64,000 bases of DNA from Microbacterium saccharophilum (GCF_007992455.1 NZ_BKAH01000006.1:1-64000), one strand, 5' to 3'. Shown: positions 17,794-27,617, numbered from the stretch's first letter. Program-made: numbers and translations. The notes: generated from the letters alone by a model not told the origin.

Positions 17794-18753
17794 GTGAGCA
17801 TCGATCCCGAAGCGCCTGTCCGTCGCACGTACAGCTACTTGGGTCCCGCGGGAACGTTCACGGAGTCCGCCCTCGCGCAGGTGCCCGAGGCGCGCGAGCA
17901 GATCTGGCGGCCGGTGCGCAACGTCGGCGAGGCGCTCGCCGACGTCGTCGAGGGACGCTCGGATGCCGCGATGATCGCGATCGAGAACTCCGTCGACGGC
18001 GGGGTCTCCACGGCGCAGGACGCCCTGGCCACGATGCCGGGCCTGCGGATCGTGGGGGAGTACCTCGTTCCGGTGAACTTCGTGCTCGTCGCACGGCCCG
18101 GCGTGCGGCTGGAGGACGTCACGCTCATCGCGGCGCACCCCGTCGCCTACGCCCAGTGCCTGCAATGGCTCAGTGAGAAGCTCCCCGAGCACGCGCACAT
18201 CCCGGCGGCCAGCAATGTGGCATCCGCCGTGGGCATCATCGACGGCGTGAGCGACGCGCAGGCGGCGATCGCGCCTCCCGGCATCCTGGAGCACTACGAC
18301 CTGGAGCTGCTGGCCGAGGGCATCGGCGACAACGTCAATGCCGTGACGCGGTTCGTGCTCGTGAGCCGCACGGTCGCGGCGCCCGCGCCGACCGGCGCCG
18401 ACAAGACGTCGCTCATCGTCGAGCTGCCCGAGGAGTACCCCGGCGCGCTGCTCGAGCTGCTCGAGCAGTTCGCGACCCGTGGGATCAACCTCTCGCTCCT
18501 GGCTTCGCGGCCGATCGGCGACGAGCTGGGCCGGTATCGCTTCGTGATCGACGCCGACGGGCACATCGAGGACGAGCGGATGGCCGACGCCCTCCTGGGC
18601 CTGCGCCGCTTCTCGCCGAAGGTGATCTTCCTCGGGTCGTACCCGCGCGCCGACCGCGCGATCGTGCACTACCCGGAGCGCTACTCCGACGACGTGTTCG
18701 TCGAGGCGCGCGACTGGCTGCGTGGGCTCATCTCCGGCGAGCCCGACGCGTAG
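17794..18753 (+). CDS. pheA: Prephenate dehydratase
   Basis: A 319-residue prephenate dehydratase converting prephenate to phenylpyruvate in phenylalanine synthesis. The N-terminal catalytic PDT domain shows YLGPAGTFTESAL, IAIENSVDGGVSTAQD and NVNAVTRFVLVSR (the TRF motif includes the catalytic Thr). A C-terminal ACT domain from about residue 205 has LLELLEQFATRGINLSLLASRPI, typical of phenylalanine feedback regulation. GTG 17794 gives the family-length N-terminus; the large in-frame upstream extension runs antisense to pgm and is rejected. It is divergent from pgm, with a 57-bp shared upstream region. Confidence 0.95.
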   Translation: MSIDPEAPVRRTYSYLGPAGTFTESALAQVPEAREQIWRPVRNVGEALADVVEGRSDAAMIAIENSVDGGVSTAQDALATMPGLRIVGEYLVPVNFVLVARPGVRLEDVTLIAAHPVAYAQCLQWLSEKLPEHAHIPAASNVASAVGIIDGVSDAQAAIAPPGILEHYDLELLAEGIGDNVNAVTRFVLVSRTVAAPAPTGADKTSLIVELPEEYPGALLELLEQFATRGINLSLLASRPIGDELGRYRFVIDADGHIEDERMADALLGLRRFSPKVIFLGSYPRADRAIVHYPERYSDDVFVEARDWLRGLISGEPDA

Positions 18754-18777
18754 CCGCGGGGTCGCGGCTCGTTCACC

Positions 18778-18922
18778 CGCGCCAAAGTGCGGGTCGCGGC
18801 GCACTGCACCCGCCTTTCGGCACGGATGAATTGCGCCGCGGATTCTCGGTCGCGCCGAAGTGTGGGTCATGGCCCGAGGCACCCGCAGTTCGGCGCGGAC
18901 GAACTGCCGCGCGGCCCCGGCA
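18778..18922. repeat. Two tandem copies of a ~73-bp repeat
   Basis: Just after the prephenate dehydratase gene, CGCGCCAAAGTGCGGGTC (from about 18778) recurs as CGCGCCGAAGTGTGGGTC (from 18851). Both are followed by related segments containing CACCCGC, TTCGGC and GGA(T/C)GAA(T/C)TG. Copy 2 has diverged by scattered substitutions and small indels. No function visible. Confidence 0.65.
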
Positions 18923-19046
18923 TCCATCACGACGCGTGGGGGCGTGTCCTCCGCCTCCGCCTCGGCCTCGGCGCCCGCGTCCCGCCCGCGCCCGCGGCTC
19001 CGGAGGAGATGTCGCGTCGGGAGGACGCATTCCCGGGATTCCACCT

Positions 19047-19250
19047 CCCGAGGCGTCATCTCCTCCCGGGGCGTCACATCCTGGGGGCGATGTCCCGCGG
19101 ATGCGGAGGAGATGTCCCGCCAGGAGGATGAAAACCTTGGGATGCCACCTCCCGGGGCGTTATGTCCTCCCCAGGCGTCACATCCCCGCGGGGCGTTACG
19201 TGCCCCGGGCGTCACATCTCCCCGGAGCGTCACGTCCCCCGGGGTCACCG
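19047..19250. repeat. Array of short CCCGGGGCGTCACAT-type repeats
   Basis: At least six imperfect units of about 18 bp (consensus CCCGGGGCGTCACATCC with CC/TCT spacers) run from 19047, interrupted at 19083-19150 by a segment with two GATGTCCCGC motifs, and end before the convergent flavin oxidoreductase gene. Together with the ~73-bp repeats this fills the 532-bp gap 18754-19285, in which I see no gene. The units are too degenerate and too closely spaced to be CRISPR. Confidence 0.6.
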
Positions 19251-19285
19251 ACCCCCGGGCCACGCCCGCGCAGGGCGCAACCGCG

Positions 19286-20320
19286 TCAGCCGGCGACGGC
19301 CTCGAGGGTCTGGATGCGGCCCGCGGCCGACTCCATCGGCTCCGCGTCGTACGCGCCGGCGACCGGCGAGATCATGACCTCGTCGACGCCCCAGCGGGCG
19401 GCGAACTCCGCCAGCGCCGTGCGCACGTCCGGCCCGGTCCCGACGAACCACCGGCGGCGGAGCGCTTCGAGCACCGGCGCGGCGAGCCCGTCCGCGGCCT
19501 CCGCGGCGGCGGCCTGCTCGACGGTCTCGAGCGCGACGAGCGGCCGGTTCCCGCGGAGCCGGGCCATCATGCGCGCCTGCGGCAGCATCCGCTCCTCCGC
19601 CTCCGCGGCCGTCGCCGCAGCGACGACGTTCGCGGTGAGGAACGTGCGCGGGGCGGCCAGGGTCGCCGACGGCTGGAACTGCGAGCGGTACAGATCGAGC
19701 GCGCGCTCGAGGCCCTCGCCGGAGAAGTGGTTGGCGAAGACGTACGGGAGGCCTTGCGCCGCGGCGAGCTGCGCCGAATAGTCGCTCGAGCCGAGCAGCC
19801 ACACCTCGGGCGTCGTCGTGGCGGCGGGGGTGGCGTGCACGTCGTACGTGCCGCCGGAGGTGAAGCGCAGCGTCGCGCCGTCGCCGGAGACCAGCCCGAC
19901 GATGTCGCGGACGTGTTCGGGGAACCGCTCGACGTCGCTCGTGGTGCCGCTCATCCGCAGCAGCTGCGTGATGACCGGGTCGCTGCCCGGGGCGCGCCCG
20001 ATGCCGAGGTCGATGCGTCCCGGCGCGATGGCCTCGAGCGCCGCGAACTGCTCGGACACCACGAGCGGCGAGTGGTTCGGCAGCATGACGCCGCCCGATC
20101 CCACCCGGATCGTGGAGGTCCGCGCCGCCGCGGCGGCGATCAGCACCGGCGGCGTCGTCGAGGCGACGGCGGGCATGTTGTGGTGCTCGGCGAACCAGTA
20201 GCGGCGGTAGCCGAGCTCCTCGGCGCGCTGCACGAGCGAGAGGGATGCCGTCACCGCCTGCGCGCTGGTCTGGCCGGTGCGGACGGGGACGAGGTCAAGG
20301 ACGGAGAGCGCAGGAGTCAT
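19286..20320 (-). CDS. LLM class flavin-dependent oxidoreductase
   Basis: A 344-residue luciferase-like monooxygenase-family protein (MsnO8-type). It has the family opening LSVLDLVPVRTGQTSAQAV, YWFAEHHNMPAVASTTPPVLI near residue 45, RVGSGGVMLPNHSPLVVSEQF and IDLGIGRAPGSD, the F420/FMN-binding TIM-barrel blocks. A partner flavin reductase is not nearby. ATG 20320 was chosen; a TTG four codons earlier is possible. Substrate unknown. It is convergent with the repeat-filled gap and lies 57 bp from the photolyase gene on the same strand. Confidence 0.88.
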   Translation of the reverse strand: MTPALSVLDLVPVRTGQTSAQAVTASLSLVQRAEELGYRRYWFAEHHNMPAVASTTPPVLIAAAAARTSTIRVGSGGVMLPNHSPLVVSEQFAALEAIAPGRIDLGIGRAPGSDPVITQLLRMSGTTSDVERFPEHVRDIVGLVSGDGATLRFTSGGTYDVHATPAATTTPEVWLLGSSDYSAQLAAAQGLPYVFANHFSGEGLERALDLYRSQFQPSATLAAPRTFLTANVVAAATAAEAEERMLPQARMMARLRGNRPLVALETVEQAAAAEAADGLAAPVLEALRRRWFVGTGPDVRTALAEFAARWGVDEVMISPVAGAYDAEPMESAAGRIQTLEAVAG

Positions 20321-20377
20321 CCCCCATGACAACTCCGGGAGTCCCGCCCCGTATTCCAGGCCACCCCTGGCGTTGCC

Positions 20378-21733
20378 TCAGCCTCCGCGGCGGACCGCCT
20401 CATAAGCGGCCAGCGCCGCACCCCGCGACTCCTTGAGGTCGACCACGGGCTCCGGCCGGAGAGCGCTGCCCGCGCCGTACTCCGGCGCCCACCGCGCGAC
20501 GTACCGCCCGTCGGCGTCGAACTTGGTCGCCTGCAGCTCGGGGTTGAACACCCGGAAGTACGGCGCGGCGTCGGCGCCGGACCCTGCGACCCACTGCCAG
20601 TTGAACGGGTTGCTCGCAGCATCCGCGTCGACCAGGGTGTCCCAGAACCACTGCTCCCCGAGCCGCCAGTCGATCAGCAGGTTCTTCACCAGGAAGGATG
20701 CCGTGACCATGCGCACCCGGTTGTGCATGTGCCCCGTCGCCCAGAGTTCCCGCATCCCGGCGTCGACGAGACGGTAGCCGGTGCCGCCGCGCTCCCACGC
20801 CTCGAGCAGGTCCGGTCGCAGCGGCGGCCACGGGAACGCATCGAACTCCCGCCGGAGGTTCGTCGTCGCCAGGTCGGGGGCGTGGAACAGGGTGTGCCAG
20901 GCGAACTCCCGCCAGCCCAGCTCGGTGAGGAAGCGCCCGCCGCCGCCGGCCTCGGCCGCCGCATGCCACACCGTGTGCGGACCGAGCTCGCCCCACCGCA
21001 GCCGTGGCGACAGCAGCGAGGTCGCCCCTGCGGCGGGTTCGTCGCGCGCCCGGTCATAGTCGCCCACGTCCTCGGCGAGGAACTCCCGCAGCCGGCGGCG
21101 GGCGGCCGGCTCACCCGGCTCCCACGCCTCGCGCAGGCCCCCGGCCCAGTCCGGCGCGGTCGGCAGCAGGGCCCAGTCCGACAGATCGTCCGACGGCACG
21201 TCTCCCTCGAACCGGGCGATCGTCCGCGGTTCCGGCAGCGGCCCCCGCGGCCCCGGCTGCTGCTGGCATGCGCGCCAGAACGGGGTGAAGACGGAGAAGT
21301 GGGTGCCGGCGCCGGTCGTCACGGTCCACGGCTCGAACAGGAGCGCGGCCGCGAACGAGGCGACCTCGACGCCGTCGGCGCGCAGCGACGACTTCAGGTC
21401 GGCGTCGATCTCCCGCTCGGGGAGCCCGTAGCGCCGGTTCCAGAACACGGCGCCGGCGGCGGCATCCTGCACGACGTCGCGCACGGTGCGTGCCGCGGGT
21501 CCCCGTCGCAGCACGAGGCGCCCGCCCTTCTCCCGCAGTCGCTCGGCGAGCGAGGCCAGCGAGTGGTGCAGCCACCAGCGGGCGGCGCCACCGAGCGGGC
21601 GGATGCCGGGGGACTCGTCATCCAGCACGAACAGGGCGATGATCGGCGCACCCCGGTCGACGGCCGCGCGCAGCGCCGGGTTGTCGGCGAGCCGCAGGTC
21701 GTCGCGGAACCAGACGATCGAGGGCGACGTCAT
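20378..21733 (-). CDS. phrB: Deoxyribodipyrimidine photolyase
   Basis: A 451-residue cryptochrome/photolyase-family enzyme, probably the class I CPD photolyase. The N-terminal antenna domain starts with IVWFRDDLRLADNPAL; the C-terminal FAD domain shows LSPRLRWGELGPHTVW, FLTELGWREFAWHTLFHAPDL, WERGGTGYRLVDAGMRELWATGHMHNRVRMVTASFLVKNL and WQWVAGSGADAAPYFRVFNP, all diagnostic. Complete length. It repairs UV-induced pyrimidine dimers with blue light. ATG 21733 directly precedes the conserved N-terminus. Confidence 0.95.
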   Translation of the reverse strand: MTSPSIVWFRDDLRLADNPALRAAVDRGAPIIALFVLDDESPGIRPLGGAARWWLHHSLASLAERLREKGGRLVLRRGPAARTVRDVVQDAAAGAVFWNRRYGLPEREIDADLKSSLRADGVEVASFAAALLFEPWTVTTGAGTHFSVFTPFWRACQQQPGPRGPLPEPRTIARFEGDVPSDDLSDWALLPTAPDWAGGLREAWEPGEPAARRRLREFLAEDVGDYDRARDEPAAGATSLLSPRLRWGELGPHTVWHAAAEAGGGGRFLTELGWREFAWHTLFHAPDLATTNLRREFDAFPWPPLRPDLLEAWERGGTGYRLVDAGMRELWATGHMHNRVRMVTASFLVKNLLIDWRLGEQWFWDTLVDADAASNPFNWQWVAGSGADAAPYFRVFNPELQATKFDADGRYVARWAPEYGAGSALRPEPVVDLKESRGAALAAYEAVRRGG

Positions 21734-21766
21734 CCGTCCATCCTGCCCTCATCGGGGCCGAGGAGG

Positions 21767-22933
21767 TCAGACCGCCGTGACCGAATGCCCGCGCGGCACG
21801 GTGACCAGCAGCCCGCCGGTCTCCACGCGGCAGTGCAGATGCGTGCCCTCGCCGAACTCGTCACCGTCCAGCTGCACGGGCTGTGCCGACGGCGTCGCGA
21901 TGTCGATGCCAACGCCGCGGGTGTAGCGGACGGCGTTGTCCTCCGTGGTCAGCGCGAGGAACTTGCGTCCCGCCCGGAAGCGTCGCAGCACGCTGTTGTC
22001 CCAGGCGACGCGGCGCCAGACGAGCAGCCAGCCGAAGGGTCCCTTCGGCTGCACGACGACGACATCGAGCTGACCGTCCGTGACGGACGCCTCGGGGATG
22101 AGCTCGAGCCCTGCCGGCAGGGACCCGCAGTTGGCGATCAGTACGCTCTGCACGTTCGCGCGGTGCATGCGGTGCCCAGGCAGCTGGTACATCACGGGGA
22201 ACGGCTTCGCCCCGACGAGCGAGCGGGCGGCGCCGTCGACGTAGGCGACCCAGCCGACCTTCTTCTTCAGGTCGCCGTTGGTGTTGGCGATCATGGCGGC
22301 GTCCAGCCCGATACCGCCCATGACGACGAACGCGCGTTCCTCCGTGCCGGCGTTCGTGCGGGTGATCTTCGCGAAGCCCACGTCGATCGGCAGCGTCTCG
22401 CCGTCGAAGGTCGCCCGGATCATCGTCTCCGCGTCGTCCAGCGGCAGCCGGAGGTTCCGGGCCAGCAGGTTGCCGGTCCCGCTCGGCACGATCGTGAGCG
22501 GGACCCCCGACCCGGTCATCGCCTCCGAGACGGCGCGCACGGTGCCGTCGCCGCCGGCCACGAGGACGGCATCCACCTCTTCGGCGAGCGCCTGTCGGGT
22601 CACGTCGTCGCCCAGGTCGTCCACGGTGGTCTCGTAGAAGAGGGGCTCGACCCACCCGGCCTCGGCGGCCAGCCGCGTGACGGAGGCGCGCAGCTCGTCC
22701 GCGTCGACCTTGATCGGGTTGTACACGAGCGCGGCCTTCGGGTTCGGCCGCCGCCCGCCCTCGGAGATCGGTGCCGTGTGGCCCGCGGCATCCACGCGGC
22801 GGGCCTCGCCGCCCTCACCGTCGGTGGTGTCGGGTGCGACGTCCTCCGGTTCGCGGATGGTGTCGTCGGGCGCGGCGGCCTCGACGGGGTCGGGAGCGTC
22901 GGCACCGCGGTCGTCGTCAGAGAGAGGCCCCAT
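21767..22933 (-). CDS. Diacylglycerol kinase-family lipid kinase
   Basis: A 388-residue DAGK/YegS-type lipid kinase. The catalytic domain is recognisable by KAALVYNPIKVD, the nucleotide-binding VLVAGGDGTVRAVSEAM and IVPSGTGNLLARNLRLP, and the C-terminal sandwich with DGQLDVVVVQPKGPFGW. The acidic, Asp/Pro/Ala-rich N-terminal 50 residues are unusual in length and probably disordered. It phosphorylates a lipid such as diacylglycerol at the membrane face; the exact substrate is not predictable. It is divergent from serS with 61 bp between. Confidence 0.9.
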   Translation of the reverse strand: MGPLSDDDRGADAPDPVEAAAPDDTIREPEDVAPDTTDGEGGEARRVDAAGHTAPISEGGRRPNPKAALVYNPIKVDADELRASVTRLAAEAGWVEPLFYETTVDDLGDDVTRQALAEEVDAVLVAGGDGTVRAVSEAMTGSGVPLTIVPSGTGNLLARNLRLPLDDAETMIRATFDGETLPIDVGFAKITRTNAGTEERAFVVMGGIGLDAAMIANTNGDLKKKVGWVAYVDGAARSLVGAKPFPVMYQLPGHRMHRANVQSVLIANCGSLPAGLELIPEASVTDGQLDVVVVQPKGPFGWLLVWRRVAWDNSVLRRFRAGRKFLALTTEDNAVRYTRGVGIDIATPSAQPVQLDGDEFGEGTHLHCRVETGGLLVTVPRGHSVTAV

Positions 22934-22994
22934 GGGAACAGACTAGGACCCGCAGGCTGGGGAGGAGCCGCCACCCGCTGGCTAGACTTGACGG

Positions 22995-24275
22995 ATGATC
23001 GATCTCGCCCTCCTCCGCGACGACCCGGAGCTCGTGAAGCGCTCGCAGGAAGCACGCGGGGAGTCGGCCGACACGGTGGATGCCGCCCTCGTCGCCGACC
23101 GGGAGCGCCGCGCGGCGCTGACGGCGTTCGAAGAGCTCCGCGCCGCGCAGAACGCGCACGGGAAGACCGTCGCGAAGGCCGCCAAGGAGGACAAGCCCGC
23201 GCTCGTCGCCGAGGCGAAGGAGCTCAGCGACCGGGTCAAGCAGGCTCAGCAGGCGGTCACCGCGGCGGAGCTGGCCGCCGACGAGGCTCTCGCGAAGATC
23301 GAGAACATCGTCCTGGACGGCGTCCCCGCCGGCGGGGAGGACGACTTCGTCACCCTCCGCACGCATGGGCAGCCCGCGACGTTCGACTTCGAGCCGCGCG
23401 ATCACCTGGCCCTCGGCGAGCTGCTCGGCGCGATCGACATGGAGCGCGGCGCGAAGGTCTCCGGCGCCCGGTTCACCTTCCTCACCGGCATCGGTGCGCG
23501 TCTCGAACTGGCCATCATGAACATGGGGCTCGACCGGGCGCTCGCCGCCGGGTTCATCCCGGTCATCCCGCCGACGCTCGTGCGCGCCGAGGTCATGCGC
23601 GGCACCGGGTTCCTCGGGCAGCACGCCGACGAGGTCTACCGGCTCGACGACGACGACCTCTACCTCGTGGGTACGAGCGAGGTGCCCCTCGCCGGGTTCC
23701 ACATGGACGAGATCCTCGACCTCAGCGACGGCGCGAAGCGCTACGCCGGGTGGTCTGCGTGCTACCGGCGGGAGGCCGGCTCAGGCGGCAAGGACACCCG
23801 CGGCATCATCCGCCTGCACCAGTTCAACAAGCTGGAGATGTTCGTCTACACGACCCCGGAGGATGCTGAAGCCGAGCACCTGCGTCTCGTGGAGATGCAG
23901 GAGCGGATGCTGCAGGACCTGGGCCTCAGCTACCGCGTCATCGACGTCGCCGCTGGTGACCTCGGCTCCTCCGCCGCCCGCAAGTACGACGTGGAGGCGT
24001 GGGTGCCCACGCAGGGTGCCTACCGCGAGCTCACCAGCACCTCGAACTGCACGACCTTCCAGGCCCGCCGGCTCGACATCCGGCACCGCCCGCCCGTCGA
24101 AGGCGGCGGCGTCGGAAAGACGGCGCACGTCGCGACGCTGAACGGGACGCTCGCGACGACCCGCTGGATCGTCGCGCTGCTGGAGACCCACCAGCGCGCC
24201 GACGGGTCGGTGTGGATCCCGGAGGCGCTGCGACCCTACCTCGGCGGCTTGGAAGTCGCGGAGCCGATCGCGTGA
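22995..24275 (+). CDS. serS: Seryl-tRNA synthetase
   Basis: A 426-residue class II aminoacyl-tRNA synthetase that charges tRNA-Ser. The N-terminal coiled-coil arm spans about residues 25-105 (rich in Ala/Lys/Glu). Class II motifs are visible: motif 2 [34 protein letters not shown] and motif 3 [19 protein letters not shown]. Full length. A tRNA-Ser(UGA) gene lies 1 kb downstream, a second tRNA-Ser (GCU) at 27702. The start ATG 22995 is the family start ([14 protein letters not shown]). It overlaps the HAD gene by four bases. Confidence 0.97.
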   Translation: MIDLALLRDDPELVKRSQEARGESADTVDAALVADRERRAALTAFEELRAAQNAHGKTVAKAAKEDKPALVAEAKELSDRVKQAQQAVTAAELAADEALAKIENIVLDGVPAGGEDDFVTLRTHGQPATFDFEPRDHLALGELLGAIDMERGAKVSGARFTFLTGIGARLELAIMNMGLDRALAAGFIPVIPPTLVRAEVMRGTGFLGQHADEVYRLDDDDLYLVGTSEVPLAGFHMDEILDLSDGAKRYAGWSACYRREAGSGGKDTRGIIRLHQFNKLEMFVYTTPEDAEAEHLRLVEMQERMLQDLGLSYRVIDVAAGDLGSSAARKYDVEAWVPTQGAYRELTSTSNCTTFQARRLDIRHRPPVEGGGVGKTAHVATLNGTLATTRWIVALLETHQRADGSVWIPEALRPYLGGLEVAEPIA

Positions 24276-25189
24276 GCGAAGCGCACCTCCCGCCGACCGG
24301 GTCGGTCAAGGTCGTCCGGCCGACGAAGGCCGCGGAGCTCGTCGAGGAGATCGCCGAGGACACCGAGAACCCGGATGTCCCCACCGAGCGCCTCCTCATC
24401 GCCCTCGACGTCGACGGGACGGTCCTCCTGGAGGATGAGACGCTGAGCCCCGGGGTGGTCGCGGCCGTCGCGCACGCCCACCGCGCCGGCCACGAGGTCA
24501 TGCTCGCGACGGGCCGTTCGTGGGAGGGGACCCGCGGCATCCTGCGCATTCTGGAGATGCAGCCGGAGTACGTCGTCTGCTCCAACGGCGCCGTGATCAT
24601 GAAGCGCATCGCCGGCGACTTCGCCGACGAGGTGCGCTACGAGCGGTTCCACGTCGAGACGTTCGACCCCGCCGAGGTCCTCCACCTCCTGCGCGAGCAC
24701 CTGCCGGAGGCCCGGTACATGGTCGAGCTGCCCGACGGGCGGCGCCTGTACACCGAGCAGCTCGACGATTGGAACCTGCAGAACGCCCGCCGCGTGCCGT
24801 TCGAGGAGCTCTCCGCGTCCCCCGTGTGCCGTGTCGTCGTCGTCTCCCCGGAGGACACCGACGAGGACTTCGTCGACCTCGTCGCCCGCATCGGGCTCAA
24901 CAAGGTCTCGTATGCGGTCGGCTGGTCGGCGTGGCTCGACATCGCCCCGCAGGGCGTGGACAAGTCCACGGCGCTGGAGAAGGTGCGGGTGTGGCTGGAG
25001 GTCGATCCGCCGCACGTGCTCGTCATGGGTGACGGCCGCAACGACGTCGGGATGTTCCGCTGGGCGCGTGAGCACGGGGGTCGGGCCATCGCGATGGCGC
25101 AGGGGCCGGAGGACGTCCGCCGCGAGGCATCCGAGACGACCCGGTCGGTGCAGCACGGCGGCGTCGCCGACGTGCTCCGCAAGCTCTGA
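24272..25189 (+). CDS. HAD-superfamily hydrolase (Cof-type)
   Basis: A 305-residue HAD phosphatase of the Cof/IIB subfamily. Motif I is [11 protein letters not shown] (nucleophile Asp in DVDGT), motif II ATGRS, motif III Lys in KSTALEKV and motif [17 protein letters not shown]. The cap domain is between motif II and III. A small-molecule phosphatase is expected; substrate unknown. GTG 24272 overlaps the serS stop (GTGA), so it is co-translated with serS, an arrangement common in actinobacteria. The first 45 residues precede the HAD core, so a later start cannot be excluded. Confidence 0.88.
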   Translation: MSEAHLPPTGSVKVVRPTKAAELVEEIAEDTENPDVPTERLLIALDVDGTVLLEDETLSPGVVAAVAHAHRAGHEVMLATGRSWEGTRGILRILEMQPEYVVCSNGAVIMKRIAGDFADEVRYERFHVETFDPAEVLHLLREHLPEARYMVELPDGRRLYTEQLDDWNLQNARRVPFEELSASPVCRVVVVSPEDTDEDFVDLVARIGLNKVSYAVGWSAWLDIAPQGVDKSTALEKVRVWLEVDPPHVLVMGDGRNDVGMFRWAREHGGRAIAMAQGPEDVRREASETTRSVQHGGVADVLRKL

Positions 25190-25290
25190 TCCCGCTACTC
25201 AGCCGGTCCACAGCCGTTCCGGCGAAAATGGGGAGCGAACCCGTCCACTAGACTCGACGCCTGTTCGTCGGATGCCGTTGGCGTCCGCCG

Positions 25291-25375
25291 GGAGGGTTGT
25301 CCGAGCGGCCGAAGGATCCGGTCTTGAAAACCGGTGGGCAGCAATGTCCCGTGGGTTCGAATCCCACACCCTCCG
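25291..25375 (+). tRNA. tRNA-Ser (anticodon UGA)
   Basis: An 85-base serine tRNA. Acceptor GGAGGGT pairs with ACCCTCC, discriminator G. The anticodon arm CCGGT-CTTGAAA-ACCGG places TGA at 25325-25327; a long variable arm (class II tRNA) follows, and the T arm is GTGGG-TTCGAAT-CCCAC. CCA is not encoded (CAG follows). It sits between the HAD gene and the LCP gene. Confidence 0.95.
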
Positions 25376-25394
25376 CAGTTTCGAAAGGACGTCC

Positions 25395-26714
25395 GTGAGC
25401 GAGCCCACCTCCGCCGCCAAGGCGTCCCGCCACCGCCGGCACCCCGTCGCCCGGCACGGCATCCTGTCCTCCCCCCACCCGTTCGTGCAGGTCCTGCAGA
25501 TCCTCGGCGCCGTCGTCGCGGTGCTGGCGATCAGCATCGGCACGGTGGGCGCCTTCGCGGTGTGGGACGCAGCGCGCGCCCTCGAGGACAGCGGTGTCTC
25601 GATCGGCGACGACGAGACCGAACTGCCGCCGAGCATCGGCGAGATCGAGGGCGGTGTCAACCTGCTCGTCGTCGGCACCGACTCGTGCGAGGGTCAGGAC
25701 CTCGCGCTCTTCCCGCGGTGCGCGGACGACGACGGCGGTGAGCGCAACGACGTGACCATGCTGCTGAACATCAGCGACTCGCCGCGGCGCGTGACCGTGG
25801 TCTCGTTCCCCCGCGACATGGTCATCCCGATCCCCTCGTGCCCGAACGAGGACGGTGGCAGCTACCCCGCCATGAGCGCGCAGATGCTCAACTCGTCGTA
25901 CATGAACGGCGGCCTGCAGTGCAGCGTGCTGACGATCGAGGAGCTCACCGGCGTCGACATCCAGTTCGCGGCATCCATCCGCTGGACCGGCGTGATCAAC
26001 ATGTCCGACGCGATCGGCGGCGTCGACGTCTGCCTCTCCGACGACATCAAGGACATCCATACCGGGCTCGACCTGGCCAAGGGCGAGCACACGCTCGTCG
26101 GCGCCGATGCCCTGCAGTTCCTCCGCATCCGGCACGGCATCGGCGACGGCTCCGACCTCGGCCGCATCTCGAACCAGCAGCAGTTCATGGGCTCCCTCGT
26201 GCGGAAGCTGAAGTCGGACGCGGTCCTCGCGAACCCGCAGGCCCTCTTCGGCCTGGCGACCACGGCGCTGCAGCAGGTCAACAACGGCCAGCTCGTGCTG
26301 AGCTCGTCCCTGGCGAACGCGACCCGGATGGTGCAGATCGCGATGGCCGTCAAGGACGTCGCGTACGAGGACATCGTCTTCGTGCAGTACCCCACCGAGT
26401 ACGCCACCGGCGGCGCGCGCGTGCAGCCGGTGACCTGGGCCGCGGACGTGCTGTTCCAGGCCATCGCGGAGAACAGGCCGCTGAAGCTGACCGGCGAGGT
26501 CAGCGGGGGCAACGGGGTCGAGGTCGTGGGCGAGGCCGACGGCGACGGCACCATCGAATCCCCGACCGCGACTCCCGATACGGCCGTGACGCCGGATCCG
26601 AGCGCGACGCCGGATGGCACGCAGACGCCGAGCACGGACGCCCCGGTCGAGCTGCCCAGCTCCGTCACGGGACAGACCGCGAAGCAGGTCACCTGCACCC
26701 GCGCGGAGCAGTAG
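25395..26714 (+). CDS. LytR-CpsA-Psr (LCP) family protein
   Basis: A 439-residue LCP-family enzyme, which in Gram-positives attaches phosphorylated glycopolymers (teichoic acid, arabinogalactan, capsule) to peptidoglycan. One N-terminal membrane anchor (about residues 35-58, VLQILGAVVAVLAISIGTVGAFAVW) precedes the external LCP domain: NLLVVGTDSCEG, RNDVTMLLNIS, VVSFPRDMVIPIP, GGVDVCLSDDIKD and LQFLRIRHGIGDGSDLGRISNQQQF with its conserved arginines. A Pro/Thr-rich tail ends the protein. Start GTG 25395 has GAAAGGAC upstream. Confidence 0.93.
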   Translation: MSEPTSAAKASRHRRHPVARHGILSSPHPFVQVLQILGAVVAVLAISIGTVGAFAVWDAARALEDSGVSIGDDETELPPSIGEIEGGVNLLVVGTDSCEGQDLALFPRCADDDGGERNDVTMLLNISDSPRRVTVVSFPRDMVIPIPSCPNEDGGSYPAMSAQMLNSSYMNGGLQCSVLTIEELTGVDIQFAASIRWTGVINMSDAIGGVDVCLSDDIKDIHTGLDLAKGEHTLVGADALQFLRIRHGIGDGSDLGRISNQQQFMGSLVRKLKSDAVLANPQALFGLATTALQQVNNGQLVLSSSLANATRMVQIAMAVKDVAYEDIVFVQYPTEYATGGARVQPVTWAADVLFQAIAENRPLKLTGEVSGGNGVEVVGEADGDGTIESPTATPDTAVTPDPSATPDGTQTPSTDAPVELPSSVTGQTAKQVTCTRAEQ

Positions 26715-26737
26715 CGCGACGCTCACGCGGCCGGGGC

Positions 26738-27541
26738 TCAGCCCTGGCGCCAGGCGTCGGATTCGAGGTGCGAGCCGGCCTGCGGCCCCATGGTCAGCAT
26801 CCCGCCGTCGACCGGCCAGCTGGCGCCGGTGACGTACCCCGCCGCCGGGGACGCGAGGAACGCGACGACCGCCCCGATCTCCTCGGGCGTGCCGGGGCGC
26901 TGGATCGGGATGCCGGGGCGGTGCGTGCGCGCGGCATCCTCCGACTCCATGTCGTTCAGCGGCGTCGCGATCTCGCCGGGGGCGACGGCGTTGACGGTGA
27001 TCCCGTGCGCGCCGAGCTCCTGCGCCATCGTCTTCACGAGACCGCCGAGCCCGTGCTTCGCGGCGACGTAGTGCGCCGACCCGACGCGCGGCTGGTGCTC
27101 GTGCACGCTCGTGATCGCGATGATCCGTCCCCCGTGGCCGGCCGCGACCATCCGCCGGGCGGCCGCCTGCATGCCGGCGAAGGCGCCGTCGAGGTTGAGG
27201 GCGACCGTCTGCCGCCAGTCGTCGAGCGACAGGTCGAGGAACGGGATGCCACCCCCGCCGCCGGCGTTGTTGACGAACACGTCGACCCCGCCGAGTTCGT
27301 CGGCGAGTGCGTCGATCGTCGCGGGCACAGCCCGCAGGTAGGTCGCGTCGAAATGTGCGACGACGGCGCGGGAGCCCGCCGCGCGCACGGCGTCCGCCGT
27401 TCTCTGCGCCCCCTCCTCATCGCTGTGCCACGTGATGCCGACCTCGATCCCGGCATGGGCGAGCGCGATGGCGGTGGCGGCGCCGATCCCCGAGTCGGAT
27501 GCCGTGACGATCGCGTGGCGGGGGAGGAAGGTGTCGATCAT
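26738..27541 (-). CDS. SDR-family oxidoreductase
   Basis: A 267-residue classical short-chain dehydrogenase/reductase. The cofactor motif reads TASDSGIGAATA (TGxxxGIG type with T-A-S-D), NNAGGGGG follows at about 90, the catalytic Ser is in IIAITSVHEH, and the YVAAK motif supplies Tyr and Lys; the C-terminal PGEIATPLN and WPVDGGMLTMGPQ are standard. ATG 27541 is the start; the in-frame extension toward 27775 crosses the tRNA-Ser gene and is rejected. Substrate unknown. It is the last ordinary chromosomal gene before the island. Confidence 0.9.
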   Translation of the reverse strand: MIDTFLPRHAIVTASDSGIGAATAIALAHAGIEVGITWHSDEEGAQRTADAVRAAGSRAVVAHFDATYLRAVPATIDALADELGGVDVFVNNAGGGGGIPFLDLSLDDWRQTVALNLDGAFAGMQAAARRMVAAGHGGRIIAITSVHEHQPRVGSAHYVAAKHGLGGLVKTMAQELGAHGITVNAVAPGEIATPLNDMESEDAARTHRPGIPIQRPGTPEEIGAVVAFLASPAAGYVTGASWPVDGGMLTMGPQAGSHLESDAWRQG

Positions 27542-27617
27542 GGCGTCACCGTACGTGCGTCGCGGGGCGCAGCGGAGAGGGTTTACATCGGGATGCCGGT
27601 GGGGTAGCCGCGCGGCG

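Noticed and set aside
19047..19250. CRISPR array
   Set aside because: Units of about 18 bp are directly adjacent, degenerate and irregular.
20723..22990. Long plus-strand frame (1048 residues in all) over photolyase and lipid kinase
   Set aside because: Antisense to two clear genes and runs into serS in the wrong frame; low-complexity composition.
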